From: Agriterribacter humi
GTDB lineage: Bacteria > Bacteroidota > Bacteroidia > Chitinophagales > Chitinophagaceae
DNA length: 64,000 nt
Reading direction: 5' to 3'
Assembly (NCBI RefSeq): GCF_009192765.1
Contig: NZ_VOHQ01000001.1
Coordinates: 620,001-684,000, forward strand
Below are positions 16,486 through 24,764 of the stretch, piece by piece (within the stretch, counting starts at the first letter, position 1; each line of letters opens with the position of its first letter). The notes under the pieces are model-generated. The model was not told where the DNA came from and ran no database searches. It worked only from the letters and a program-made list of their open reading frames with translations. The translations under genes and the position numbers were made by a program.

Positions 16486-17712
16486 TCATTTCAAAGCCTG
16501 CTCCAGGTCGCTAAGAATATCTTCAATATTTTCCATACCCACGCTCATGCGGATCAAACCATCGGTTATGCCATACCGTTCCCGTTGTTCTTTAGGTACA
16601 CTGTAATGTGTCATAGATGCGGGGTGTGATAATAAAGTATCACAGGTACCAAGCGATACGGTTCGGGTGCACAACTGCAATTTGTTCATGAAGCTTATGC
16701 CAGACTGTAAACCACCTTTAAGCTCAAAACTCATCATGGCGCCGGGATGGCGCATTTGTTTTTTAGCTACCGCATGGTCGGGATGCGAGGTTAGCCCGTT
16801 ATAATTTACCGAGGCCACAGCGCTATGTGTATTAAGAAGTGCCGCCACCTTTTCCGCATTGCTGCAATGCCTTTCCATTCTTACCTCCAGGGTTTTCATA
16901 CCGTTCACCAGCAAAAAAGCATCAAAAGGACTGCTGCTTCCGCCCAAAGCTTTATACACTTTATACGCCTTACCCTTCATAAAGGAAACATCCCTGCTCA
17001 TAAACACGCCACCAATGGCAGTGCCATGCCCGTTGAGGAATTTAGTAGTAGAATGGATCACAAAATCAACACCATACTTAAAAGGTTGCTGCAGGTAGGG
17101 CGTAGCGAAAGTATTATCGCAGGCGATGACCTTTCCATATTGTTTACCCAGTAGCGTTAATGCTTCAATATCTACACACTGAATGGTAGGATTGGCCGGT
17201 GTTTCAATATAAATCATTTTAATTGCCGGATGCTTCTTCAGCATATCTTCTGCAATAGTAAGATCGCGCAGGTCGGCAATTACTGCATCTACACCAAATG
17301 CGGGTAACAGTGTATTCATCTGCTCCTGCGTGCCTCCGTAAAGTGAATAATGCGATAAAATTTTATCACCGGCTTTTAAAGTACTCATCATTAACGTGCT
17401 GATGGCTGCCATACCTGAGGCCTGTAAATAGGCTTTTAAAATCAGTGGATCGCCATGCTCGTCTGTAACGCCAAAAGATTCCATTGCGGCGATCTTTTCT
17501 TCCGCTTCATGAAAAGTGGGATTGCCCCAGCGGGTATATATATAGCCCTGTTCTTTACCGCTGAAACGGCGCATACCCTGTTCGGCATCATCGTATACAA
17601 AAGTAGAAGTGGCGTATATCGGGGTAAGATGAGCATAGTTCGGATCCTGCTGGTGGCCGGCATGTATGGCTAATGAACTAAAACCTGAATAAGGAAAATC
17701 TTTGTCTGACAT
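16486..17712 (-). CDS. trans-sulfuration PLP enzyme (cystathionine gamma-synthase/lyase or methionine gamma-lyase family)
   Basis: The 408-residue protein has YTRWGNPT for the phosphate-binding tyrosine/arginine, the PLP lysine K224 in HSTTKFLNGHG, and DNTFATPYLQQP. Pathway members are gamma-synthase, gamma-lyase and methionine gamma-lyase. The active-site cysteine that marks methionine gamma-lyase is replaced here by glycine (SLYGGTQEQ, about 123-131), which argues for the cystathionine/O-acyl-homoserine side. A 12-residue insertion (GVTDEHGDPLIL) near residue 81 differs from E. coli MetB. No methionine genes adjoin. Confidence 0.85.
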   Translation of the reverse strand: MSDKDFPYSGFSSLAIHAGHQQDPNYAHLTPIYATSTFVYDDAEQGMRRFSGKEQGYIYTRWGNPTFHEAEEKIAAMESFGVTDEHGDPLILKAYLQASGMAAISTLMMSTLKAGDKILSHYSLYGGTQEQMNTLLPAFGVDAVIADLRDLTIAEDMLKKHPAIKMIYIETPANPTIQCVDIEALTLLGKQYGKVIACDNTFATPYLQQPFKYGVDFVIHSTTKFLNGHGTAIGGVFMSRDVSFMKGKAYKVYKALGGSSSPFDAFLLVNGMKTLEVRMERHCSNAEKVAALLNTHSAVASVNYNGLTSHPDHAVAKKQMRHPGAMMSFELKGGLQSGISFMNKLQLCTRTVSLGTCDTLLSHPASMTHYSVPKEQRERYGITDGLIRMSVGMENIEDILSDLEQALK

Positions 17713-17758
17713 ATTAAACCTGAATTACAGATAACCATTCCGTTGGTTAAACTATTGT

Positions 17759-17766
17759 CAAAAATA
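17759..17766 (-). promoter_or_regulatory. -7 element candidate for the trans-sulfuration enzyme gene
   Basis: CAAAAATA on the plus strand is TATTTTTG on the minus strand, 47 bases before the start codon. The leader holds an AACCA/TGGTT mini-stem but is too short for a SAM riboswitch. Confidence 0.45.
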
Positions 17767-17857
17767 CGTGAAAAGCGGAAGTAAACCATTAGGCAGGTAA
17801 CAGGGAATTAATATGAGCTAATCAAAAATAAATTATGCTGCAATACAGGTTTTAAAA

Positions 17858-17886
17858 CAAAACCCACTGCATGTGTCAGTGGGTTT
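17858..17886 (-). terminator. terminator after the azurin gene
   Basis: On the minus strand AACCCACTG pairs with CAGTGGGTT (7-base loop) and is followed by TTGTTTTAAAA. A second hairpin, AACCCGG-AGA-CCGGGTT at 17891-17907, lies between it and the azurin stop codon. Confidence 0.8.
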
Positions 17887-17925
17887 GTATAACCCGGAGA
17901 CCGGGTTTTAAAATCATTTCAAAAA

Positions 17926-18444
17926 TTATTCTACAATAAAATCGCCTTTCATAAAACCATAGTGCCCGGGGAAACTGCAGATAAAGGGATAAGTGCCTGC
18001 AGCAGGAGCAGTAAACTCAATGGTAACGCTTTCGCCGCCACCAATAATTTTGGTATGTGCAATTACATTTGCCGCTTCTGATTCGGGGAAATAATCATTT
18101 GCTTTTGCATCAACTGCTTTCGCAGCAAATGCAGCGATATCTGTACCAGGTTTTAAGATTACAATATTATGCCCCATTGCCTCTTTGGCCAGTTTACCAG
18201 CATGATGAAGGGTAAGGGTAACCTTTTGACCGGCCTTAGCCCTGAGCTCTGTCTTATCAAATTTCATTACATCGTTTCCTGTAATTTCAAGCACTGCGCC
18301 TTCGGCTGCGGGTGTTGCAGCAGGTGTTTCAGCTTTTTGTTCTTCAGCAGCCGGTTGTTCAGACGTTTTTGATGATTCATCTCCACCGCCGCATGCAGCC
18401 AGGCTAACCACGCCGGCAATCAATACATACTTAATAATTTTCAT
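17926..18444 (-). CDS. azurin-type copper protein, lipoprotein
   Basis: The start at 18444 gives a lipoprotein signal ending LAAC (Cys18). A charged Ala/Glu/Pro-rich tether covers residues 20-49. The cupredoxin domain has all type-1 copper ligands with azurin spacing: H92 in MGHN, C156, H161 and M165 in ICSFPGHYGFMKG (C-x4-H-x3-M). The protein is 172 residues. It should carry single electrons between periplasmic redox partners while anchored to a membrane. It is separated from the neighbouring lipoprotein gene by 63 bases and followed by a strong terminator. Confidence 0.95.
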   Translation of the reverse strand: MKIIKYVLIAGVVSLAACGGGDESSKTSEQPAAEEQKAETPAATPAAEGAVLEITGNDVMKFDKTELRAKAGQKVTLTLHHAGKLAKEAMGHNIVILKPGTDIAAFAAKAVDAKANDYFPESEAANVIAHTKIIGGGESVTIEFTAPAAGTYPFICSFPGHYGFMKGDFIVE

Positions 18445-18507
18445 GATATTTAAAATTTTTTGCAAAGGTACAGCGCAAATCGAGAACAAAAAACAAAATA
18501 GTAGAAA

Positions 18508-18978
18508 TTAATGTATATTGAAAGCCCTCTGTACCGACTGGAGGTTTTTCAGGTCTACATCTTTGTGTAATGCTAACCTCGTTGCATCAATCAGAACAAC
18601 TTTCGCTGAAACAGTTTGTCCGGGAGGATTGATCGGATTGCCCGATAATGCGCTCATATCAATACTAATATACCCTTCTCCATGAACAGCGCCATAAGTA
18701 ATGCCATCAAACACCTGCGGTAGCGCTTCATAATAGGAAGTACCGGAAAAAGAAAGATATACCAATACCGCTCCATCCTGGTAAACAACATTATCCAGTT
18801 CAGGAATATCCAGTTCGGCAGAGTAACTTTCCCCGCCATTCGTAGTTGTCCAATCGCCCGGTGCAATATCATATACTGCCGAAAATGCCTGGTCTACCTT
18901 TTGCACTTCGGTAACTTCTTTCTTGCAGGAAGAAAAAATTAAAAGTGCCAGCGCCGAAAGTAAAAACAATCTTTTCAT
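18508..18978 (-). CDS. hypothetical lipoprotein
   Basis: The 156-residue product begins with MKRLFLLSALALLIFSSC, a lipoprotein signal with acylated Cys18. The rest is acidic and beta-strand-like, with aromatic residues (GDWTTTNGG, LVYLSFSGTSYYEALP) and no catalytic motif. It is a type of small lipoprotein common in Bacteroidota. It reads into the azurin gene and may be co-transcribed with it, which would hint at a cell-envelope role; otherwise function is unknown. Confidence 0.8.
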   Translation of the reverse strand: MKRLFLLSALALLIFSSCKKEVTEVQKVDQAFSAVYDIAPGDWTTTNGGESYSAELDIPELDNVVYQDGAVLVYLSFSGTSYYEALPQVFDGITYGAVHGEGYISIDMSALSGNPINPPGQTVSAKVVLIDATRLALHKDVDLKNLQSVQRAFNIH

Positions 18979-19120
18979 AAAATGATTTTTAAGTTAACGA
19001 AGTAAAATAAGTGTTTGTTACATTTGGTAAATAAGACAAATATTATTCCCGGGAGTTTAAAAAGGCATTAAATCCGGAAAGAAAGATCACTTTAACAGCA
19101 AATATACAGTTAGTCCATCC

Positions 19121-19149
19121 TTTGCGCACAGCTTAAAAACTTACTTTTA
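19121..19149 (+). promoter_or_regulatory. arcA promoter candidate
   Basis: TTTG at 19121-19124 and TACTTTTA at 19142-19149 are 17 bases apart; one mismatch to TAnnTTTG. The start codon is at 19160, so the leader would be only a few bases. Confidence 0.45.
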
Positions 19150-19159
19150 TATTCATTTT

Positions 19160-20614
19160 ATGGGCATCAATCATTCTACCCAAATTCATATTACTTCAGA
19201 GATAGGTACTTTGCGAAGCGTGCTGGTACATACGCCCGATAGCGGTTTGGGAAAGGTTGTGCCTTCCAAAGCGCAGGACTGGCTTTTTGAAGACATTGTA
19301 CATTTGGATACCATCCGGCGTAAGGAATACGATTACTATACAAAATTGCTTTTATATTTTCTTGATCCCGCAAAAATTAAAGGGAAATTAAGCCAGGCGG
19401 ATGATCCGGAAAACAACAGGAATTTCTACAAGCCCGAACATCCGGATTTCTTTCGCTCAGATAAGGTGGTGGAATTACAGAACCTGCTCGCTGATATACT
19501 CGATAATACAACCATTAGAGAAAAATTATCTGCATCGGTATGTGCGATCGAAAATTGTTCTTATCTCATGCAAAAAGCGCTGGCTCAACTGGAACCGGCA
19601 ATATTGGCTAAAGTATTTATTACAGGAAGCCTGCCCGATAAAACCATGATCTTTCCTCCTATTCCGAATTTTATTTTTACAAGAGATATCGGCATAGTGA
19701 TCAAAGATCATATACTGCTGAACAAACCGGCAAAAAAAGCCCGGATACGGGAGGCGCTGCTTGCGAAGTACATATTTTATAATCACCCGCTGTTTTCGGG
19801 CTACCAGCACAATATTATTGAACTGGCAGATACCCATCGCCACTTTTTAATGCCACGCGATGGTGAAGAAAAAAAAGTAACCCTCGAAGGTGGCGATGTA
19901 ATGGTAGTCAGTCCTGATCACCTGCTGGTAGGCGTTAGTGAACGCACCAGCATGGAAGCTGCGCACCAGGTAATTACTATCTTATTTAAGAAAGAACTCG
20001 TAAGCAAAATAAGTGTTGTAAAAATCCCGCGAAAAAGGGATTATATGCATATTGATACCCTGTTTACCCAGGTAAAAAGGAATATATGGGTAATGCTTGG
20101 TGCTTTTTCCAAAGCCACTATCCGCCAGGAAGCTGCTGACCCGGTGCAAAGAATTCTTGATTCCCCTAAAAAAGACGACTCCTTGCGCATTATACAATTC
20201 CATAAAAACAATACAGACAAGCCGGTTTATATAGACAACCTTGAAGACCTGCTAACCGATATAAGCGTCAATGATTTAAAATGCAATGATAAAGTACAGT
20301 TTATTTATTCCGGCAATAACAGGTTCCCTTATGACAGCCGGGAGCAATGGACAGACTCCTGCAACCTGCTGGCGCTTAAAGAAGGCGTTGTATTGGGATA
20401 CGACCGCAACGATAAAACTACTGATGCCTTTCGGGAACGCGGTTTTAAAATAATAGAGGCGAAAGACATGATTGAGGCATTAGAAAAGGGCGCCATAACA
20501 CCTGATAAGGTAGAGAACACTCTAATATTAATTCCATCTGCAGAATTATCCAGAGCAAGAGGGGGATTTCATTGCATGAGCATGCCACTCGTGAGGGATG
20601 ATATTGAGGGGTGA
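19160..20614 (+). CDS. arcA: arginine deiminase
   Basis: The 484-residue protein carries the guanidino-modifying enzyme motifs in order: IGTLRSVLVHTP near the N-terminus, NFIFTRDIG, LEGGDVMVV, HIDTLFTQV, and the C-terminal GGFHCMSMPL with nucleophile C472. It hydrolyses arginine to citrulline and ammonia. It is longer than the usual 400-420 residues. The next gene encodes a CtlX-type citrulline hydrolase, and no carbamoyltransferase or carbamate kinase is nearby, so arginine is probably taken to ornithine hydrolytically rather than through the ATP-yielding ADI pathway. Confidence 0.9.
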   Translation: MGINHSTQIHITSEIGTLRSVLVHTPDSGLGKVVPSKAQDWLFEDIVHLDTIRRKEYDYYTKLLLYFLDPAKIKGKLSQADDPENNRNFYKPEHPDFFRSDKVVELQNLLADILDNTTIREKLSASVCAIENCSYLMQKALAQLEPAILAKVFITGSLPDKTMIFPPIPNFIFTRDIGIVIKDHILLNKPAKKARIREALLAKYIFYNHPLFSGYQHNIIELADTHRHFLMPRDGEEKKVTLEGGDVMVVSPDHLLVGVSERTSMEAAHQVITILFKKELVSKISVVKIPRKRDYMHIDTLFTQVKRNIWVMLGAFSKATIRQEAADPVQRILDSPKKDDSLRIIQFHKNNTDKPVYIDNLEDLLTDISVNDLKCNDKVQFIYSGNNRFPYDSREQWTDSCNLLALKEGVVLGYDRNDKTTDAFRERGFKIIEAKDMIEALEKGAITPDKVENTLILIPSAELSRARGGFHCMSMPLVRDDIEG

Positions 20615-20653
20615 GGCATAAGGTATGGGGTATAGGCATGGGGGTATAAGGTA
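20615..20653 (+). repeat. low-complexity G-rich tract after arcA
   Basis: Degenerate repeats of GGTATGGGG/GGTATAAGG continue from the last arcA codons through the stop codon into the 58-bp spacer before ctlX. Confidence 0.5.
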
Positions 20654-20672
20654 CTAATTAAGCAACAACAAA

Positions 20673-21575
20673 ATGCAAACTACATCGCACCTGTTAATGA
20701 TAAGGCCGGTTAATTTTAGCTTTAACCAGGAAACGGCGGAGAACAATACTTTCCAGCTTGGCGCTGATGATGAAGATGCGCAGGCAAAAGCATTAAAAGA
20801 ATTTGAAGATTTTGTACAATTACTGTTAGATAACGACATTGATGTTACCGTGGTTAATGATACGCCCCTCCCCTATACACCCGATTCCATATTTCCCAAT
20901 AACTGGATTTCTTTTCATGAAAGGGGAACCATTTGCCTTTATCCTATGTTTGCGTTAAACCGCCGGCAGGAACGAAAACCGCAGCTTATAAAAAGTTTGA
21001 AAGCGAAATTCAATACTTCAACAGTTGTAGATTTTACGCACCACGAAAAAAACAACCGTTTTCTCGAAGGTACAGGCAGCCTGGTGCTGGACCGCGGGTT
21101 TAAAATTGCCTATGCCTGTCTTTCACCAAGAACCGATATTGATGTGCTGGATGAATTTTGCCGTTCTATGAAATTTTTGCCGGTAGCATTTGAGGCTTTT
21201 GATGAAAGTGGAAAAGCTATTTATCATACCAACGTAATGATGTGCGTGGCAGAGCAGTATGTTGTTATTTGCTTAGAAAGTATAACAAATTTACAGCAAA
21301 GAGAAAGTGTAATTTCTGCTATTAATATGACTGCTAAAAAAATTATCTCTATAGACATGAAGCAAATGAATCATTTTGCAGGTAATATGCTGCAGGTGCA
21401 AAACAGGAAAGAGAAGAAATTTTTAATCATGTCTTCGCAGGCTTATCAATCTTTATCTGCACAACAAATTAAGGAGCTTAAAAAATACAATGCCATACTT
21501 CATTCACCGCTTGATGCCATTGAAGCCAATGGCGGAGGAAGCGCAAGATGCATGATAGCAGAAGTTTTTTTGTAA
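20673..21575 (+). CDS. ctlX: citrulline hydrolase CtlX-like (amidinotransferase superfamily)
   Basis: The 300-residue protein opens MQTTSHLLMIRPVNFSFN and has PDSIFPNNWISFH, LEGTGSLVLDR, YHTNVMMCV and a C-terminal nucleophile C293 in NGGGSARCMIAEVF. This is the CtlX pattern, a small guanidino-modifying-fold enzyme used for citrulline utilisation. The likely reaction is hydrolysis of citrulline to ornithine, ammonia and CO2. Its place directly after arginine deiminase fits a two-step arginine to ornithine route. The alternative, dimethylarginine hydrolase-like activity, is less likely given the context. Confidence 0.87.
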   Translation: MQTTSHLLMIRPVNFSFNQETAENNTFQLGADDEDAQAKALKEFEDFVQLLLDNDIDVTVVNDTPLPYTPDSIFPNNWISFHERGTICLYPMFALNRRQERKPQLIKSLKAKFNTSTVVDFTHHEKNNRFLEGTGSLVLDRGFKIAYACLSPRTDIDVLDEFCRSMKFLPVAFEAFDESGKAIYHTNVMMCVAEQYVVICLESITNLQQRESVISAINMTAKKIISIDMKQMNHFAGNMLQVQNRKEKKFLIMSSQAYQSLSAQQIKELKKYNAILHSPLDAIEANGGGSARCMIAEVFL

Positions 21576-21686
21576 CCCCCTCATACCAAACAAATTAAAT
21601 CGTATATATACAGGAACTACTATACGCTGCGGAAAAATATACTGATCGTTACACTTTTAATGGCATTCTTTCTTTTCAGAATATCG

Positions 21687-21694
21687 TATTTTTG
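21687..21694 (+). promoter_or_regulatory. -7 element TATTTTTG directly before the 21699 gene
   Basis: A perfect TAnnTTTG ends 5 bases before the ATG at 21699, so the transcript would be leaderless or nearly so. No -33 TTG is visible. Confidence 0.4.
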
Positions 21695-21698
21695 CAGC

Positions 21699-22217
21699 AT
21701 GAATTTAGAATATAAGCACCTGCTTCCTGCAGACTTTGATCCCCTGTCAAGAGTATGGATATACCAGGGCAGCCGCCCGTTTTCGCTGTCTGAGGTATTG
21801 ACCGTTGAAGATATGCTGAACAGCTTTTCACAACAATGGCATGCGCATGGAGCAGGCGTGAAAAATTTCGCTACTGTTTTTTTTGGCCAATTTATTATAC
21901 TGATGGCCGATGAGACCCATACACATGTAAGCGGATGCAGTACCGACAGCTCGGTGAGAATGATAAAAGAAATAGAAAAACAATTTAACCTGTCTTTATT
22001 TGACAGGCAAACACTGGCTTTTGTAATAAAGGATAAGATACAGTTATTGCCGATGAACCAGTTGGCTTATGCAGTGGAAAATAACTTTATTACCGCAGAT
22101 AGCCTGTATTTTAACAATACGGTATTAACAAAAAGAGAGATGGAAAGCAACTGGCTCATTAAAGTTAAAGATAGCTGGCTTGCCAGAAAGATTACATTTC
22201 CTGCTGTTGCATCCTGA
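21699..22217 (+). CDS. conserved Bacteroidota protein of unknown function
   Basis: The 172-residue cytosolic protein starts MNLEYKHLLPADFDPLSRVW at ATG 21699; a longer frame from 21660 would run through the promoter. It lacks Walker A/B motifs, so the ABC-transporter-ATPase label that I recall such homologues carrying in databases is not supported here. A central FGQFIILMADETHTHVSGCS segment with a His/Asp/Cys cluster and SSVRMIKEIEKQF stands out. I do not know its function. It lies between ctlX and the SlyD-like gene, all in one direction. Confidence 0.78.
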   Translation: MNLEYKHLLPADFDPLSRVWIYQGSRPFSLSEVLTVEDMLNSFSQQWHAHGAGVKNFATVFFGQFIILMADETHTHVSGCSTDSSVRMIKEIEKQFNLSLFDRQTLAFVIKDKIQLLPMNQLAYAVENNFITADSLYFNNTVLTKREMESNWLIKVKDSWLARKITFPAVAS

Positions 22218-22269
22218 TATTATTTTATGATTTTCGCCAGCGCACTTATCTTTATAAAAATTAGTAACA

Positions 22270-22776
22270 ATGATAGTTGAAAAAGACAAGATAGTAAGCA
22301 TTCAATATAATGCCACCGATGAAACAGGAGTTGTAGTTGACAGTAATACTGAATTTGAACCATTGGAATATTTGCACGGGCATGGTAATATTTTAGAAAC
22401 CCTGGAAAATGCCCTGAGCGGCTTACAAATAGCGGAAGAAAAAAAGATAACATTAGCTCCGGGCGAAGCATATGGCGAATTTAATCCCGAACTGGTGTTT
22501 GAAGTAAACCGTGAGCAATTTCCGGAGGGTGCTGAGCAGATTCAACTGGGAACAATGGTACAATCGTCTGACGGACTGGAATTAATAGTTACCGATATAG
22601 ATGGCGATAAAATTGTTTTAGATGGCAACCATCCGCTGGCGGGAAGAACTTTACATTTTAGTGTAACTATAAAAAACATCAGGCAGCCTACTGCGGAAGA
22701 ATTATCACATGGGCATGTGCATGATGCGCATACACACGGCAACAATAGCTGCGGCGATGGCTGTGGGTGTCATTAA
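22270..22776 (+). CDS. slyD: SlyD-type FKBP peptidyl-prolyl isomerase
   Basis: The 168-residue protein has the SlyD order: a short FKBP half (MIVEKDKIVSIQYNATDETG, EYLHGHGNI), an inserted IF chaperone domain, the returning FKBP half with NHPLAGRTLHFSV, and a His/Cys-rich tail (HGHVHDAHTHGNNS, CGDGCGCH). It isomerises prolyl bonds, holds unfolded chains and binds Ni or Zn through the tail. No hydrogenase or urease genes are near that would point to nickel delivery. Confidence 0.93.
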   Translation: MIVEKDKIVSIQYNATDETGVVVDSNTEFEPLEYLHGHGNILETLENALSGLQIAEEKKITLAPGEAYGEFNPELVFEVNREQFPEGAEQIQLGTMVQSSDGLELIVTDIDGDKIVLDGNHPLAGRTLHFSVTIKNIRQPTAEELSHGHVHDAHTHGNNSCGDGCGCH

Positions 22777-22901
22777 TTGAGTGGTAAGTGGTAGGATAGC
22801 GCTAAGCATCATCTCAAGGATAACTGTCCGGGAAAGGCAGCAGTGCCGGGCTTTAGTACTTCAGGTGATTAACTGATCAACGGATAAACCGATATTATTC
22901 C

Positions 22902-23951
22902 TCAAACAATACTTCTAAGCCGGTCTTCTTTTTCCAGCAATCTTTTTAGCAGGGTAATCTGGTTGCAGCCACGGATGAAGTTATGTCCTTCATACCTTGC
23001 GCCGTAGTATTCATCGTTATTAAGGTGGTCGGCTATAAAACGCAGGGCCTGCATATAAACCAGATAACAGGCTGCATCAAAAAAAGCTGCTTTTTCTGCT
23101 GCACTGAGTTCATTTTCCATCCCTTCCAGGTAACCCTGAACAATGGCTTTATAATATTCCTCCCTGATCTCAATTTTTGAAAAATCTTTTTCTTCTTCAC
23201 TCACAGGCGAAAGGCAGGTACGCATCATATCACCCACATCGCTGATAAAATAACCAGGCATTACGGTATCCAGATCTATTACACACAGCCCTTTATCCTG
23301 TTCATTAAATAAAACATTACTGATTTTTGTATCATGATGCGTGACCCGTAATTTGAAATCAGGATTTTGCTTCATGGCATCAAACCGCTTTACGATATAA
23401 TCGTATGCTTTTAACCAATTGATCTCCTCTTTTGCCTTTTCAATGCGTAAGGAATTACCCGATTGCAACGACTGAAGAAATTGCTGATAACGAAGACTCA
23501 GGTTATGAAAATCGGGGATGGTAACTTTTAGTTCATCCACCGGAAAACCATTCAGCAAATGTGTAAATCGCCCGAATTGCTTTGCAGCTTCAAAAGCCTG
23601 TTGGGGAGTTTGAACCACATCAACGGTATGTGATTTTTTCACAAAAGGAACCAGGCGAAAATAGCCTTCCCCCTCCATAAAAAAAATATCAGCACCATCA
23701 CTGGTATATAAGTTTCTCACAAAAAAATAGTCAGGATGATGTTCAGCGAGGTAAGAACCAATGATACGGATGTTGTGCGCTATATCCTCCGGCGATTTAA
23801 ATACATGATGGTTAATACGCTGTAATATGTATGATGTATCATTATCATACCGGCTAACCTTCCATGTATTATTGATCAACCCCGATCCAAAGGACTTTAC
23901 TTCCAATGCCGAAAAATCCAAACCGTATGTTTGTAATACCTGTTGTAACAT
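22902..23951 (-). CDS. APH-fold sugar kinase, N-acetylhexosamine 1-kinase-like
   Basis: The 349-residue protein has the aminoglycoside-phosphotransferase fold: glycine-rich GSGLINNTWKV, substrate/ATP segment YILQRINHHVF, catalytic loop THHDTKISNVLF and metal site VIDLDTVMPGYF followed by DVGDMMRT. The INHHVF and IDLDTVMPG wording is that of NahK-type anomeric kinases, which make GlcNAc/GalNAc 1-phosphate, rather than antibiotic-resistance enzymes. No lacto-N-biose phosphorylase is adjacent, so the substrate is uncertain. It is divergent from the next gene. Confidence 0.8.
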   Translation of the reverse strand: MLQQVLQTYGLDFSALEVKSFGSGLINNTWKVSRYDNDTSYILQRINHHVFKSPEDIAHNIRIIGSYLAEHHPDYFFVRNLYTSDGADIFFMEGEGYFRLVPFVKKSHTVDVVQTPQQAFEAAKQFGRFTHLLNGFPVDELKVTIPDFHNLSLRYQQFLQSLQSGNSLRIEKAKEEINWLKAYDYIVKRFDAMKQNPDFKLRVTHHDTKISNVLFNEQDKGLCVIDLDTVMPGYFISDVGDMMRTCLSPVSEEEKDFSKIEIREEYYKAIVQGYLEGMENELSAAEKAAFFDAACYLVYMQALRFIADHLNNDEYYGARYEGHNFIRGCNQITLLKRLLEKEDRLRSIV

Positions 23952-24062
23952 TTGTTTGAAATTGATTAAAGGTATACGAAAAACAAAACAGACTGCTTAT
24001 TTTACATCTTAAACCTTAAATTTCACACAAACGTTTCCGTAAATTGAAGCACTTACGCATAT

Positions 24063-24611
24063 ATGAAACTGAGAGATGCAATCCTTAAAGAACATTCAAA
24101 AGACCAATGTTCTAAAATAGTTACCTATATAAGCAATCACCAGCAGCGCTTTGATGAATTGGCAAGACTTTTTTTGCATGATGAATACTGCGTGGCGCAA
24201 AGAGCGGCATGGCCATTAAGCTATTGCGTGGCTGCCCATCCTCACCTGGTAAAAAAACATTTGAAAAAGATCATTCTCAATTTAAAAAAGCCCGGTATTC
24301 ACAATGCTGTAAAAAGAAATACCATGAGGCTATTACAGGATATTGATATCCCTCAGCGTATTCAGGGAGATGTACTGGATATTTGTTTTACATATGTAGC
24401 AGATCCAAAAGAAGCAGTTGCGGTAAAAGCTTTTTCTTTAGCCATTCTTAGCCGTTTTACCCAACAATACCCCGAAATTATTCCTGAAATAAAACTACTT
24501 ATAGACGACCAGTTGCCGCACCAAACAGCAGCATTTGCCAGCAGGGCAAAAAAATTATTAAAAGAAATGAAAGAGAAAAGCACTAAACCGCAAATCGCAA
24601 GAACCAAATAA
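24063..24611 (+). CDS. HEAT-repeat-like protein of unknown function
   Basis: The 182-residue cytosolic protein is almost entirely helical. It has repeated helix pairs of HEAT type (ELARLFLHDEYCVAQRAAWP, then KHLKKIILNLKKPGIHNAVK with RNTMRLLQDI, then VAVKAFSLAILSRFTQQYP). The AVKAFSLAIL and AQRAAWPL elements are typical of HEAT adaptors. It probably mediates protein contacts. No enzyme motif. Its stop codon is followed by AT-rich repeat DNA. Confidence 0.72.
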   Translation: MKLRDAILKEHSKDQCSKIVTYISNHQQRFDELARLFLHDEYCVAQRAAWPLSYCVAAHPHLVKKHLKKIILNLKKPGIHNAVKRNTMRLLQDIDIPQRIQGDVLDICFTYVADPKEAVAVKAFSLAILSRFTQQYPEIIPEIKLLIDDQLPHQTAAFASRAKKLLKEMKEKSTKPQIARTK

Positions 24612-24763
24612 ATTTCAAATGCTAAATTCGAAACGGAAAATCCGAAGGAAAATGCAATCTCAAATCTTAAACTTCAAATCCTTCAACTGACACCTCATCT
24701 TTCAAGTATTCATCCTATCGTTAATGGTTACTCTCCCTGCAACCTGTACCTGAAACCCACAGT
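24612..24763. repeat. repeat-rich spacer between convergent genes
   Basis: The left half has CAAATGCTAAATTCG/CTCAAATCTTAAACTTCAAA units. The right 34 bases read, on the minus strand from the serA stop codon, GGTTTCAGGTACAGGTTGCAG, a close match to the tract after pyk. No gene. Confidence 0.5.
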
Positions 24764-24764
24764 T

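Noticed and set aside
17713-17857. SAM riboswitch upstream of the trans-sulfuration gene
   Set aside because: A promoter-like element lies only 47 bases from the start codon and no SAM-riboswitch core was seen.
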